A DNA stretch of 64,000 bases. Origin: Amycolatopsis sp. MtRt-6 (GTDB taxonomy: Bacteria > Actinomycetota > Actinomycetes > Mycobacteriales > Pseudonocardiaceae). Of this stretch, positions 7,620-16,687 are shown piece by piece. The notes below the pieces were generated by a model. It was not told the origin of the DNA. It searched no databases and worked only from the letters and a program-made list of their open reading frames with translations. The stretch is from assembly GCF_017308975.1 (NCBI RefSeq), contig NZ_JADWPD010000017.1, positions 1-64,000 on the forward strand, given 5' to 3'. A program made the position numbers and the translations under genes. Within the stretch, counting starts at the first letter, position 1. Every line of letters begins with the position of its first letter.

Positions 7620-9044
7620 GTGAGCCGACGCGCGAAGATCGTTTGTACCCTGGGTCCCGCCACCGCGACCCCGGAGAAGATGCGGGCCCTGGTGGATGCC
7701 GGCATGGACGTGGCCAGAATGAACTTCAGCCACGGCAGCCACAGCGACCACAAGCAGGTCTACGACCTGATCCGGGCCGCGGCCGCCGACAGCGGCCGCG
7801 CGGTCGGCATCCTCGCCGACCTGCAGGGCCCCAAGATCCGCCTGGGCACGTTCGCCGGCGGGCCGGTCGAGTGGCACAACGGCGACATCGTCCGGATCAC
7901 CGTCGAGGAGGTCGCCGGCACCCACGACCGCGTCTCGACCACCTACAAGGGCCTGGCGAAGGACGCCAAGCCCGGCGACCGGCTGCTCGTCGACGACGGC
8001 AAGGTCGGCCTGGTGGTCCGCAAGGTCGAGGGCCCGGACGTGGTCTGCGAGGTGACCGAGGGCGGCCCGGTCAGCAACAACAAGGGCGTCTCGCTGCCCG
8101 GCATGGACGTCTCGGTGCCGGCGCTGTCCGACAAGGACATCGAAGACCTCGAGTTCGCGCTCGAGCTGGGCGTCGACTTCATCGCCCTGTCCTTCGTCCG
8201 CTCGCCGGCCGACATCGACCTGGTCCACCAGGTGATGGACCGGGTCGGCAAGGGCCGGCTGCCCGTCGTCGCCAAGATCGAGAAGCCCGAAGCCGTCTAC
8301 AACCTCGAGGCCATCGTGCTGGCCTTCGACGCGGTGATGGTCGCCCGCGGCGACCTCGGCGTCGAGCTGCCGCTGGAGCAGGTCCCGCTGGTGCAGAAGC
8401 GCGCCATCCAGATCTGCCGCGAGAACGCCAAGCCGGTCATCGTCGCGACGCAGATGCTCGAGTCGATGATCAACAACTCCCGGCCGACCCGCGCCGAGGC
8501 CTCCGACGTCGCGAACGCGGTGCTCGACGGCGCCGACGCGCTGATGCTGTCCGGCGAGACCTCGGTCGGCCGGTACGCGATCGAGGTCGTCGAGACGATG
8601 GGCCGGATCATCGAGGCGGTCGAGACCGACTCGCCGATCGTGCCGCCGCTCTCGCACGTCCCGCGCACCAAGCGCGGCGTCATCTCCTACGCCGCCCGCG
8701 ACATCGGCGAGCGGCTCAACGCGAAGGCCCTGGTCGCGTTCACCCAGTCCGGTGACACCGTGCGCCGCCTCGCGCGACTGCACACCCGGCTGCCGCTGCT
8801 GGCGTTCACGCCGGAGGAGAGCGTCCGCAGCCAGCTCTCGATGACCTGGGGCACGACGACCCGGATCGTGCCGTTCGTGGACTCGACCGACCAGATGATC
8901 CAGCAGGTCGACCACGCGATGCTGGAGATGGGCAAGTACCAGAAGGGCGACCTGGTCGTCATCGTGGCCGGTTCCCCGCCGGGCACCGTCGGGTCGACCA
9001 ACCTGATCCGCGTGCACCGGCTCGGTGAAGACGACCACGCTTGA
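7620..9044 (+). CDS. pyk: Pyruvate kinase
   Basis: Converts phosphoenolpyruvate and ADP to pyruvate and ATP. The 474-residue length and the start SRRAKIVCTLGPAT are typical. Also visible are MNFSHGSHSDH (PEP/K+ site), the catalytic Lys segment VVAKIEKPEAV, MVARGDLGVELP and ATQMLESMI, followed by the C-terminal alpha/beta domain ending GSTNLIRVHRLG. GTG at 7620 begins the conserved protein; TACGCT at 7606-7611 would put transcription start near the codon, so the mRNA may be leaderless. A thioesterase gene follows 37 bp downstream. Confidence 0.95.
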   Translation: MSRRAKIVCTLGPATATPEKMRALVDAGMDVARMNFSHGSHSDHKQVYDLIRAAAADSGRAVGILADLQGPKIRLGTFAGGPVEWHNGDIVRITVEEVAGTHDRVSTTYKGLAKDAKPGDRLLVDDGKVGLVVRKVEGPDVVCEVTEGGPVSNNKGVSLPGMDVSVPALSDKDIEDLEFALELGVDFIALSFVRSPADIDLVHQVMDRVGKGRLPVVAKIEKPEAVYNLEAIVLAFDAVMVARGDLGVELPLEQVPLVQKRAIQICRENAKPVIVATQMLESMINNSRPTRAEASDVANAVLDGADALMLSGETSVGRYAIEVVETMGRIIEAVETDSPIVPPLSHVPRTKRGVISYAARDIGERLNAKALVAFTQSGDTVRRLARLHTRLPLLAFTPEESVRSQLSMTWGTTTRIVPFVDSTDQMIQQVDHAMLEMGKYQKGDLVVIVAGSPPGTVGSTNLIRVHRLGEDDHA

Positions 9045-9081
9045 GAGACCGACCGCTCAGTATGCACGTAAAGTCCCGGTC

Positions 9082-9978
9082 ATGACTGAAATGGCCAGGA
9101 CGGCCGCCACCGAACCGGAGCTTGCCGGTGGCGGCCAGCCGGTGCTCGACCGCCTGATCGCGCTGCTCGACCTGGAGAAGATCGAAGAGAACATCTTCCG
9201 CGGCGTCTCGCCCGCCCACTCGCCGGTGCGGGTGTTCGGCGGGCAGGTCGCCGGCCAGGCCCTGGTCGCGGCCGGGCGCACGGTGCCCGAGGAACGCCGG
9301 GTGCACTCGCTGCACGCGTACTTCATCCGCGGCGGCGACCCGAGCGTGCCGATCGTCTACGAGGTCGACCGGATCCGCGACGGCCGGTCGTTCACCACCC
9401 GCCGGGTCGTGGCGATCCAGCACGGCAAGGCGATCTTCTCCCTCTCGGCGTCGTTCCAGACGGACGAACCGGGCATCGAGCACTCCGAAGCCATGCCGGA
9501 GGGCATCCCGGCGCCGGAGACGCTCCCGACGCTGATGGAGCGCGCCGAGGGGTACGCGATCGGCGCACACGCCCGGCCGCGGCCGATCGACCTGCGGTAC
9601 GTCAACGAGCCGCCGTGGGTCACCCGGGAGACCGGCGAGCGGCCCGCCCGCAATCAGGTGTGGATGCGCGCCGACGGGAAGCTGCCCGACCAGCAGCTGC
9701 TGCACGTCTGCGTGCTGACCTACGCCTCGGACATGACACTGCTGGACTCGGTGCTCGCGCGCCACGGCGTCTACTGGGACACCGACAAGGTGCTCGGGGC
9801 CAGCCTCGACCACGCGCTGTGGTTCCACCGGCCGTTCCGCGCCGACGAGTGGTTCCTCTACGACAGTGCCTCGCCGACGGCGTCCGGCGCCCGCGGCCTG
9901 GCCACCGGCCGGTTCTTCGCCCAGGACGGCACGCTGATCGCGACGGTCGTCCAAGAAGGACTCCTGCGCGTCCTGTGA
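9082..9978 (+). CDS. tesB: Acyl-CoA thioesterase II
   Basis: Hydrolyses medium- and long-chain acyl-CoA to free acid and CoA. The 298-residue protein has the double hot-dog layout of TesB: VFGGQVAGQALVAAGRTV and HSLHAYFIRGGDP in the first half, LLHVCVLTYASDMTLLDS and SLDHALWFHRPFRADEWFLYD in the second, ending in GRFFAQDGTLIATVVQEGLLR. ATG at 9082 gives MTEMARTAAT; an ATG three codons on is possible. No clear ribosome site. It lies 37 bp behind pyk and may be co-transcribed. The 347 bp that follow hold no gene except the next promoter. Confidence 0.93.
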   Translation: MTEMARTAATEPELAGGGQPVLDRLIALLDLEKIEENIFRGVSPAHSPVRVFGGQVAGQALVAAGRTVPEERRVHSLHAYFIRGGDPSVPIVYEVDRIRDGRSFTTRRVVAIQHGKAIFSLSASFQTDEPGIEHSEAMPEGIPAPETLPTLMERAEGYAIGAHARPRPIDLRYVNEPPWVTRETGERPARNQVWMRADGKLPDQQLLHVCVLTYASDMTLLDSVLARHGVYWDTDKVLGASLDHALWFHRPFRADEWFLYDSASPTASGARGLATGRFFAQDGTLIATVVQEGLLRVL

Positions 9979-10220
9979 AGGTTGCCGGGAAATCACCCGC
10001 ACGGGCGATGAAAAGCCCGAATATCCGTCTCCGGAAAAGGGCATTCGGCGCGGGTGAGGGGGCCGGGACCGATCGGGGGACGGCCCCGGACCCCTCCGTC
10101 GGATGATCGCGCGGCACGGGGCGCGCTCATCGTCTACCCTGCTCAGAGGCCGGTTGAAGCCACAGCGGGCCGACCGCAAGGCGCCCATCGCAGTGCAGGG
10201 TGCGAGGATACAAGAGCATT

Positions 10221-10240
10221 CTGCAAATTGCAGATACGGT
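10221..10240 (+). promoter_or_regulatory. Palindrome plus -10 box upstream of the XRE gene
   Basis: CTGCAAATTGCAG (10221-10233) is a perfect odd palindrome and is followed directly by TACGGT (10235-10240), a good -10. Transcription would begin near 10247, giving an 80-nt leader. A bound dimer would block the promoter, so autoregulation by the XRE protein is the natural guess. The rest of 9979-10325 shows only GC-rich potential hairpins. Confidence 0.5.
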
Positions 10241-10325
10241 GCCGGAATGGGCCCCGCGTTAAAGTCCCACCGAGTCCGCACCCGGCTGGTTGGACACAGG
10301 TAGCACGACATCCGGAGGTGCCGCG

Positions 10326-11228
10326 ATGGCAAGGGGACAGAGCCCCACGGTTCGCCGCCGGAGGCTCGCGGGAGAACTGCGCCGGCTCCGCGAGGCCGCG
10401 GACCTCACCATCGACGAGGTGGGCGAGAAGCTCGAATGTTCCGCCTCGAAGATCAGCCGCATCGAGACCGGGCACGTCGGGGTCACCCCGCGTGACGCCC
10501 GGGACATGCTGGCCCTCTACGGCATCACCGGCGACGAGCAGGAGGCGCTCGTCCAGCTGGCCAGGGAGGCCCGCAAACGCGGCTGGTGGCACGCGTACAA
10601 CGAGGTGTTCACCGGCACCTTCGTCGGGCTGGAAGCCGATGCCAGCTCCCTGTGCGCGTTCCAGGCGCTGCTGGTCCCCGGGCTGCTGCAGACCGAGCGG
10701 TACGCCCGCGCGGTGATCCGCGCGCTGCGGCCCGACGCCGAGGACGCCGAGATCCGCCGCCGCGTCGCCGCCCGGATGGCCCGCCAGGAACTGCTGTCCG
10801 AGACCCCGCCGCCGGAGTACTGGGCGGTGATGGACGAGGCCGTGCTGCGCCGCGTCGTCGACAGCCCCGAAGTGATGGCCGAGCAGCTCTACCGGATGGT
10901 CGCCGTCGCCGAAAAGCCGAACGTGACCATCCAGGTCGTGCCGTTCGGCGCCGGCGCGCACCCCGGCATGGAAGGCCCCTTCCTCATCATGGGCTTCCCC
11001 GAGCAGGCCGACCCGGACGTCGTCTACGTCGACGACAGCACGTCCAGCGGCCTCTACCTGGAGGAACCCACAGACGTCCGGCGCTACGGGCTGATGTTCG
11101 ACCATCTGCGCGCGGCGGCGCTGAAGCCGGACGACTCGGTGGAGATGATCGCCGAGGCCGCCGGACGGTTCGCCGAACAGGCGGCCGTACCGGCTCCGGG
11201 GCACCATCCCGAACCGAGGACACAGTAA
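10326..11228 (+). CDS. XRE-family regulator with DUF5753 domain
   Basis: A 300-residue DNA-binding protein. The helix-turn-helix is at about 18-70 (LRRLREAADLTIDEVGEKL followed by SASKISRIETGHVGVTPRDA). The C-terminal two thirds form the DUF5753 domain, with ALLVPGLLQTERYARAVI and the VVPFGAGAHPGMEGPF segment. ATG preceded by GGAGG. It sits 28 bp before a DUF397 gene, the classic pairing in actinomycetes, in which the DUF397 protein modulates the XRE partner in development or antibiotic control (family knowledge). Target genes are not evident. Confidence 0.92.
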   Translation: MARGQSPTVRRRRLAGELRRLREAADLTIDEVGEKLECSASKISRIETGHVGVTPRDARDMLALYGITGDEQEALVQLAREARKRGWWHAYNEVFTGTFVGLEADASSLCAFQALLVPGLLQTERYARAVIRALRPDAEDAEIRRRVAARMARQELLSETPPPEYWAVMDEAVLRRVVDSPEVMAEQLYRMVAVAEKPNVTIQVVPFGAGAHPGMEGPFLIMGFPEQADPDVVYVDDSTSSGLYLEEPTDVRRYGLMFDHLRAAALKPDDSVEMIAEAAGRFAEQAAVPAPGHHPEPRTQ

Positions 11229-11244
11229 ACCGAGGACACAGTAA
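11213..11244 (+). repeat. 16-bp tandem duplication spanning the XRE stop codon
   Basis: accgaggacacagtaa occurs twice in direct contact (11213-11228 and 11229-11244). The first copy contains the TAA stop of the XRE gene. The second lies directly before the GGAG of the DUF397 ribosome site. A recent slippage duplication is likely. Confidence 0.85.
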
Positions 11245-11256
11245 GGAGTGGGGACC

Positions 11257-11460
11257 ATGGAAGCGGAACTCTCCGGGGCGCGGTGGCGCAAGAGCAGCCA
11301 CAGCGGCGGCGGCAACGACTGCGTCGAGGTCGCGTTCGTCGGCGGCGGCGCCGCGGTGCGCGACTCGAAGGACCCCGAAGGGGGTGCGTTCCGCCTGCCC
11401 GCGTCGGGTTGGCGGGGGCTGCTGGCCGCGGTGCGGACCGGCGGCCCGGCGCACGACTGA
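11257..11460 (+). CDS. DUF397 family protein
   Basis: A 67-residue cytoplasmic protein with the family core WRKSSHSGGGNDCVEVA and VRDSKDPEGGAFRLPASGWRGLL. DUF397 proteins work with XRE/DUF5753 regulators, usually encoded next door as here. ATG at 11257 with AAGGAGTGGGG in front. A strong intrinsic terminator follows, so the pair is a closed two-gene unit. Confidence 0.92.
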   Translation: MEAELSGARWRKSSHSGGGNDCVEVAFVGGGAAVRDSKDPEGGAFRLPASGWRGLLAAVRTGGPAHD

Positions 11461-11472
11461 GGCGCTTGAAGA

Positions 11473-11523
11473 AGACCCCTTACCCCCGTCGAGCTGGGCT
11501 CGGGCGGGAGTAAGGGGTCTTTT
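11473..11523 (+). terminator. Rho-independent terminator after DUF397
   Basis: agaccccttac (11473-11483) pairs with gtaaggggtct (11510-11520), with further GC pairing inside, and a short T-run continues after the right arm. This is the best canonical terminator in the window. Confidence 0.88.
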
Positions 11524-11619
11524 CGCGCTCATGCCTACGTGATCACCCGATGCCCGGGGTGTCCCCTCAGGACGAACCTGAGTCCTACCAACCGGAGAAC
11601 CCAGGGACAGGGGAACACG

Positions 11620-11820
11620 ATGCACAGCGATCTCATGCTCGACGCGGTCCGCGCCGAAGCGGCGTACCGGGCCGAGGAACTGCGGAAGGCCGGGCGCAGC
11701 GCCTGGGCCACCCGCGCCCGCCGCGCCGCCCGGCACTTCAGGGCGACGAGGACGGATGTCGAGGTACCGGCACAGCAGCGCCGGGAGGCGGCGCGGGCGG
11801 CGGCCGAAACCACCCGGTGA
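11620..11820 (+). CDS. Small helical basic protein of unknown function
   Basis: A 66-residue protein rich in Ala, Arg and Glu, predicted to be almost all helix (MLDAVRAEAAYRAEELRKAG, then a basic ARRAARHFRATR stretch). No signal peptide, membrane segment or known domain is seen. ATG with GGGACAGGGGAA upstream. It lies between the DUF397 terminator and the LAL regulator, 50 bp before the latter. Small proteins of this composition are common in actinomycetes, but no role can be given. Confidence 0.6.
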   Translation: MHSDLMLDAVRAEAAYRAEELRKAGRSAWATRARRAARHFRATRTDVEVPAQQRREAARAAAETTR

Positions 11821-11870
11821 AGGTGTCGAAGGCGATAAGCGGTCGGAAACTGTCGGTGGGGTGAGCAACA

Positions 11871-14800
11871 ATGCTCCTCGTGCCCCGACTCGGCTCCGGA
11901 ATCCCGCTCGTCGCCCGTACCCACGAGATGCGGCGGCTCCGCGCCGCCTTCGCCAGGGCCGAACGTGGCGAAGCCGGCGCGGTGCTGCTCTCGGGGGACG
12001 CCGGGGTCGGCAAGACGCGGCTGCTGACCGCGCTCGGCGAGCACGTCGGCACCTGCGGTGGGCTGGTGCTCACCGGCCGCTGCATCGACGTCCGCGAGGG
12101 TGGTCTTCCTTATCTTCCGTTCGCCGAAGCGCTCGCCCCGCTGGGCAGCGCGACGGACCCGGCGGTCGCCGCCGCGGTGCGGGCCCGGCCCGCGCTCGGC
12201 CGGCTGCTGCCGCAGGGCCCGGGCTTCGAGGAGCCCCGGGCGGCCGAACACCCGCCGATGACCTCCAACGACCGGGAAACGATGGTGCGTCCCCGGCCGG
12301 AGCAGGATCTCGGTCAGCTGCAGTTGTTCGACGCGGTACTGGGGGTGCTGACCGAGATAGCGCAGGCGCGCCCGGTGGTGATCCTGCTCGAGGATCTCCA
12401 CTGGGCCGACGCCTCGACCCGCAACCTGCTGTCCTTCCTGCTCACCCGGCTGCGGGCGCAGCGGCTGCTGGTCGTGGGCAGCTACCGCGAGGAGGACGTG
12501 CACCGGCGTCACCCGCTGCGCGGCCTCCTGGCGGAGCTGGTCCGGCTCGCCACCGTCGAGCGCGTCGACCTGCAGCCCTTCGGCGCGGCCGACGCCCGCA
12601 GGTTCGTCGAGGCGCTGGCCGACGAGCCGCTGCCGTCGGCCGTCGTGGCCGACATCGTCACCCGCTCCCAGGGCAACCCGTTCTTCGCCGAGGAGCTGCT
12701 CGCCACCAAGACCGAGTGCAACGACCTGCCCGCCGGGCTGGCCGAGGTGCTGCTGTCCCGGCTCGAGCGGCTCTCGCCGGACGCCCGCCGGGTCGCGCGG
12801 GTGATCTCGGTGGCCAACGAGCCGGTCATGCACGCCGCGCTCGCCGAGGTCTCCGGGCTGGAGGAACTCGAGCTCGACGAAGCGCTGCGCGAGGCCGTCC
12901 AGCACCACGTGCTCGTGGTGCTCTCGGACGGCTCCTACACGTTCCGGCACGCGTTGCTGCAGGAAGCGGTGTACGGCGACCTGCTGCCGGGGGAGCGTTC
13001 GCGCACGCACGCGGCGTACGCGGCGCGGATCAAGGCGCGGCCGCAGGGCCGCGGCCACGACGCGAAGCTGGCCTACCACTCGATGCAGAGCAGCGACCTG
13101 GTCACCGCGCTGCCGGCGTTCCTGCGCGCGATGGACGAGGCCGAAAAGCTCGGCGCGCCCGGGTCGGCGTTGCAGCACGTCGAACAGGCACTGTCCATCT
13201 GGGACGCCGTCGGCACGGCGGACCGGCCCGAAGGGTTCGACGAGCTGCGGCTGCTCTACGAAGCGTCGTACTTCGCGGGCACGTCCGGCGAGCCCGAGCG
13301 GGCCGCCGCGTTCGCCCGCTCCGCCACCCAGGCGCTGAGCGCCGACGTCCCGCACGACCGGGCCGCGAAGGTGTGGCGGCGGCTGGCGGACGCGCTGCTC
13401 GCGCTGGAAGGCACCCTCGACGAGGCGGTCGCCGCCATCGACACGGCCTGGGACCTGGTGAAGGACACCGAGCCCAGCTCGGCGCGTGCCTGGGTGCTGG
13501 CCAGCCGGGCCGGGTTCCTGCGGATCCTCGACCAGCCCGAGGCGGCGCTCGACAGCGCGCTCGCCGCGGTCGCCGACGCCCAGGCCGTGGGCGCGGCGGG
13601 CGCGGAAGCGTCGGCGCTGGTCACCCTGGGCACGCTGGCCGATTCGCGGGGCGACGCCGCCGAGGCCCGGGAGCGGCTGCGCCAGGCCGAACGCAAGGCG
13701 CGCGACGTCGGCGCGTACAACACGGAGATCCGCGCGACCTACTTCCTCACGCTCAGCCACGACGACCAGGGCGAGTTCGCCGAAGCGCTGGAGCACGCCT
13801 CGCGCGGCGTCGCGCGAGCCGAGGAAGCCGGGCTGAGCTGGAGCGTCTACGGGCTGGAGCTGCGGGCGCGGCAGCTGATGCTGCGGTACCTGATGGGCGA
13901 CTGGCCGGACGAGAGCGCCGGCCGGGCCGGGCGCGGGGTGTCCGGCGCGGTCGCCGCGCGGATCCTGGCCATCTGGTCGCTGTTCGTCGTCGCCCGCGGC
14001 CGGTTCGACGAGGCCGCGAAGCTGCTGTCCGGGCTGCGGCAGCACTGGACGGCGGACATGCAGATCCCGCTCTCGGCCGGAGGCGCCGGGATCGAGCTGG
14101 CGTACTGGCGCGGCGACCACGCCGCGGCCGTGCGCCAGGCCGAAGACCTGGTCGGCTGGCTGGAGCGGATCGAACCCGGCCTGCTCGCCGGCATCCGGGT
14201 GGCCGCGCTCGGCGTGTCCGCGGCAGCCAAGCTGGCCGCCGACGCCCGGCTCCACGGCGACCAGGCCGCGGCCGAAGCCGCGGCGGCGGCCGGCGAGCGG
14301 CTCCTGGCGCACGGCCGGATGTGCGCGGTCGTCGGCCAGCCGCGGTCGGGAACGCTCGGCCCGGAAGGCCGCGCGTGGCTGGCCCGCCTGGAGGCGGCGG
14401 CGTCCTGCCTGTCCGGTGGCGGTGACGCGGCGACGTGGTCGGCCGCGGCGGCGGCGTTCGGCTACGGCGCCGTCTACGAGCAGGCCGTCTGCCGCTGGCA
14501 CGAGGCCGAAGCGCTGCTGGCCGCGGACGCCGACGCGGGCGCGGCCCTGGAGGCGGCCCACGCGGTGGCGGTCCGGCTGGGCGCGCTCCCGTTGCGTGAC
14601 GCCGTCCGCGACCTCGCGCACCGCGCCCGCGTCGAGCTCGACGGCGTCGAGCCGGCGGCCCCGGCCCGCGCGGTCACCGACCCGCTGACCGACCGCGAGC
14701 GCGACGTCCTGGAGCGGGTGGCACTGGGCCGCACGAACCGCCAGGTGGGCGAAGAGCTTTACATCAGCGAAAAAACGGTGAGCGTCCACCTGTCCCGCGT

Positions 14801-14885
14801 GATGGCGAAACTCGGCGCAAGCCGCCGCGCGGAAGCAGTGGCGATCGCGTACGACCGAGGCCTCCTCACCGCCCCCACCCCGTGA
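11871..14885 (+). CDS. LAL-type LuxR-family regulator with AAA ATPase domain
   Basis: A 1004-residue regulator. The N-terminal ATPase has Walker A GDAGVGKT (42-49) and Walker B VVILLEDLHWAD (about 166-177). A long helical, TPR-like middle region follows. The C-terminal 65 residues are a LuxR helix-turn-helix (LTDRERDVLERVALGRTNRQ, then SEKTVSVHLSRVMAKLG). Such proteins bind a ligand through the central repeats and activate target operons. ATG with GGTGGGG upstream. Its stop codon overlaps the first unit of the palindromic repeat array that separates it from the convergent aldehyde dehydrogenase gene. Its target is not identifiable here. Confidence 0.92.
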   Translation: MLLVPRLGSGIPLVARTHEMRRLRAAFARAERGEAGAVLLSGDAGVGKTRLLTALGEHVGTCGGLVLTGRCIDVREGGLPYLPFAEALAPLGSATDPAVAAAVRARPALGRLLPQGPGFEEPRAAEHPPMTSNDRETMVRPRPEQDLGQLQLFDAVLGVLTEIAQARPVVILLEDLHWADASTRNLLSFLLTRLRAQRLLVVGSYREEDVHRRHPLRGLLAELVRLATVERVDLQPFGAADARRFVEALADEPLPSAVVADIVTRSQGNPFFAEELLATKTECNDLPAGLAEVLLSRLERLSPDARRVARVISVANEPVMHAALAEVSGLEELELDEALREAVQHHVLVVLSDGSYTFRHALLQEAVYGDLLPGERSRTHAAYAARIKARPQGRGHDAKLAYHSMQSSDLVTALPAFLRAMDEAEKLGAPGSALQHVEQALSIWDAVGTADRPEGFDELRLLYEASYFAGTSGEPERAAAFARSATQALSADVPHDRAAKVWRRLADALLALEGTLDEAVAAIDTAWDLVKDTEPSSARAWVLASRAGFLRILDQPEAALDSALAAVADAQAVGAAGAEASALVTLGTLADSRGDAAEARERLRQAERKARDVGAYNTEIRATYFLTLSHDDQGEFAEALEHASRGVARAEEAGLSWSVYGLELRARQLMLRYLMGDWPDESAGRAGRGVSGAVAARILAIWSLFVVARGRFDEAAKLLSGLRQHWTADMQIPLSAGGAGIELAYWRGDHAAAVRQAEDLVGWLERIEPGLLAGIRVAALGVSAAAKLAADARLHGDQAAAEAAAAAGERLLAHGRMCAVVGQPRSGTLGPEGRAWLARLEAAASCLSGGGDAATWSAAAAAFGYGAVYEQAVCRWHEAEALLAADADAGAALEAAHAVAVRLGALPLRDAVRDLAHRARVELDGVEPAAPARAVTDPLTDRERDVLERVALGRTNRQVGEELYISEKTVSVHLSRVMAKLGASRRAEAVAIAYDRGLLTAPTP

Positions 14886-15020
14886 TCAGCGGGGCATCAC
14901 GCGTGATCCGAGGGGCACCATTCGTGATGGGAGAGGCATCGCGCTGATGCCCCGCCAATCACGCGTGATGCCCCTTCAAACACGCGTGATGCCCGGTGGA
15001 TCACGCGTGATGCCCCTTAG
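14883..15020. repeat. Repeat array A: 21-bp-period palindromic units between convergent genes
   Basis: Units of the type ATCACGCGTGATGCCCC repeat with a strict 21-bp period at 14958-14978, 14979-14999 and 15000-15020. The left half (14891-14953) holds three more degenerate units in the opposite orientation (GGGGCATCACGCGTGAT). The LuxR stop (14883-14885) abuts the array and the dehydrogenase stop TAA (minus strand, 15017-15019) lies inside the last unit. Same family as 21307-21464 and 46020-46083. Confidence 0.9.
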
Positions 15021-16627
15021 CGCGGGAGGCGGCGGAGGGCTTTGAGGCCGAAGGTCATGCCTCGGGACCACAGGGAGCCGGGGACCGCGCGCGGCGGGCG
15101 GAGGGCCAGGCCGCGCTGCAGCGCGATCGACTGGGACTCCGTGTACTTCAGCAGGCCCTCGGCGCCGTTGCGGCGGCCGACGCCCGACTCCTTCATCCCG
15201 CCCATCGGGACGCCGACGCTGCCGAACGTCGCCGCGTAGCCCTCGTTCACGTTGACCGTCCCGGCCTTGAGCCGGGCCGCGACCTCCCAGCCCGCGCGGC
15301 CGTTGCGCGACCAGACGCTGGCGTTGAGCCCGAACGGCGTGTCGTTGGCCCGCTCGATGGCGTCGGTGACGTCGGTGTAGCCGTAGATCGACACGACCGG
15401 CCCGAACGTCTCCTCCGCGTACGGCAGCATCTCCGGGGTGACGCCCGAAAGCACCGTCGGCTCGTAGAACAGCGGGCCGAGGTCGGGTCGCGCGCGGCCG
15501 CCGGTGAGCACTGACGCGCCCTTCGCGCGGGCGTCCTCGACGTGCGCCGACACCGCCGCGAGCTGGTCTTCCGACGTCAGCGAGCCCATCTGGGCGGCGT
15601 AGTCCAACGCCCCACCGAGCCGCAGAGCCGCGGTGCGGGCCACGAACGCGCGCGTGAACTCCTCGCGGATGTCCTCGTGGACGTAGATCCGCTCGACCGA
15701 CACGCACAGCTGCCCGGCCGAGGAGAAGCACGCCGCCACCGCGCCGGTCGCGGCCTTCGCGACGTCGGCGTCGGGCAGCACGACCATCGGGTTCTTGCCG
15801 CCGAGCTCCAGCGAGTACGACGTCAGCCGCTTCGCCACCTGGCCGGCCAGCTCCTTGCCGGTCGGCGTGGAGCCGGTGAAGCAGAGGTAGTCCGACTCCT
15901 CGATCAGCGCGGTGCCGATCTTCGACCCGCGGCCGAGCACGATCTGCCAGGTCCCGGCGGGCAGCCCGGCCTCCTCGGCGAGCTCGTGCAGCCACAGCGC
16001 CGAAAGCGCGGTCTGGTTGTCCGGCTTCTGCACGACGGCGTTGCCCGCGGCCAGCGCCGGCAGGACGTCCATCGCGGTCAGGGCCAGGGGGTAGTTCCAC
16101 GGCGAGATGATCCCGACGACGCCCTTGGGGTGGCGGATCTCGCCCGCGCGGGTCAGGCCCGGGATGACACCGGCGATCCGGCGGGGCGCGAGGATCTTCG
16201 CGGCGTGCTTGCCGTAGTAGGCCGCCACCAGCGCGGTCGCGCTGACCTCGTCGAACGCGTCGAGCCGCGCCTTGCCGGCTTCGACCTGGACCAGGTCGAG
16301 CACCTCGTCCTGCCGGGCCAGCACCAGGTCGTGCAGCCGGGTGAGGACGCGGGCGCGCTCGGCGGGGGAGCGGTCCGCCCACTCCCGCTGGGCCGTGCGC
16401 GCGCCGGCGAACACCGCGCGGACGTCGGCGTCGGTCGCCTGCGGCAGGGACGCGATCGGCAGCCCGGTGAACGGCGCCCGCATCCGGATCGGGGCCGAGT
16501 CCGCGCCGCCCGTCACACGGGCGACGAGCTGGGCCGCCCGCGCCGAACTGGGCGCCCCGGCGACTCCGCCGACGGTCGGCGGGAGTGAGGTGTCTTCGAC
16601 CGGTTTCGCGGGGGTCGTGCTGGTCAT
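15017..16627 (-). CDS. Aldehyde dehydrogenase, succinate-semialdehyde dehydrogenase-like
   Basis: NAD(P)-dependent oxidation of an aldehyde to its acid. The 536-residue protein has the cofactor segment SPWNYPLALTA, the catalytic Glu in LELGGKN and the catalytic Cys in SSAGQLCVS, then EETFGPVVS and GMKESGVGRRNG. The closest family I recognise is GabD2-type succinate-semialdehyde dehydrogenase, but the substrate is not fixed by sequence alone. ATG with GGAGA upstream. A TetR-like palindrome lies 61 bp before the start. The last codons run into repeat array A. Confidence 0.88.
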   Translation of the reverse strand: MTSTTPAKPVEDTSLPPTVGGVAGAPSSARAAQLVARVTGGADSAPIRMRAPFTGLPIASLPQATDADVRAVFAGARTAQREWADRSPAERARVLTRLHDLVLARQDEVLDLVQVEAGKARLDAFDEVSATALVAAYYGKHAAKILAPRRIAGVIPGLTRAGEIRHPKGVVGIISPWNYPLALTAMDVLPALAAGNAVVQKPDNQTALSALWLHELAEEAGLPAGTWQIVLGRGSKIGTALIEESDYLCFTGSTPTGKELAGQVAKRLTSYSLELGGKNPMVVLPDADVAKAATGAVAACFSSAGQLCVSVERIYVHEDIREEFTRAFVARTAALRLGGALDYAAQMGSLTSEDQLAAVSAHVEDARAKGASVLTGGRARPDLGPLFYEPTVLSGVTPEMLPYAEETFGPVVSIYGYTDVTDAIERANDTPFGLNASVWSRNGRAGWEVAARLKAGTVNVNEGYAATFGSVGVPMGGMKESGVGRRNGAEGLLKYTESQSIALQRGLALRPPRAVPGSLWSRGMTFGLKALRRLPR

Positions 16628-16687
16628 GACGTCTCCGTTCAGCGGAGTCCGCGCGCCGTCGCGCAGGGGTTACCGACGAGTACACCA

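Noticed and set aside
11535..14789. 1084-codon minus-strand frame opposite the LAL regulator
   Set aside because: Composition is typical of an antisense shadow in GC-rich DNA; no start signal or family.
14883..15020. CRISPR array
   Set aside because: Units are palindromic with 21-bp period and no spacers of constant length; no cas gene is present.
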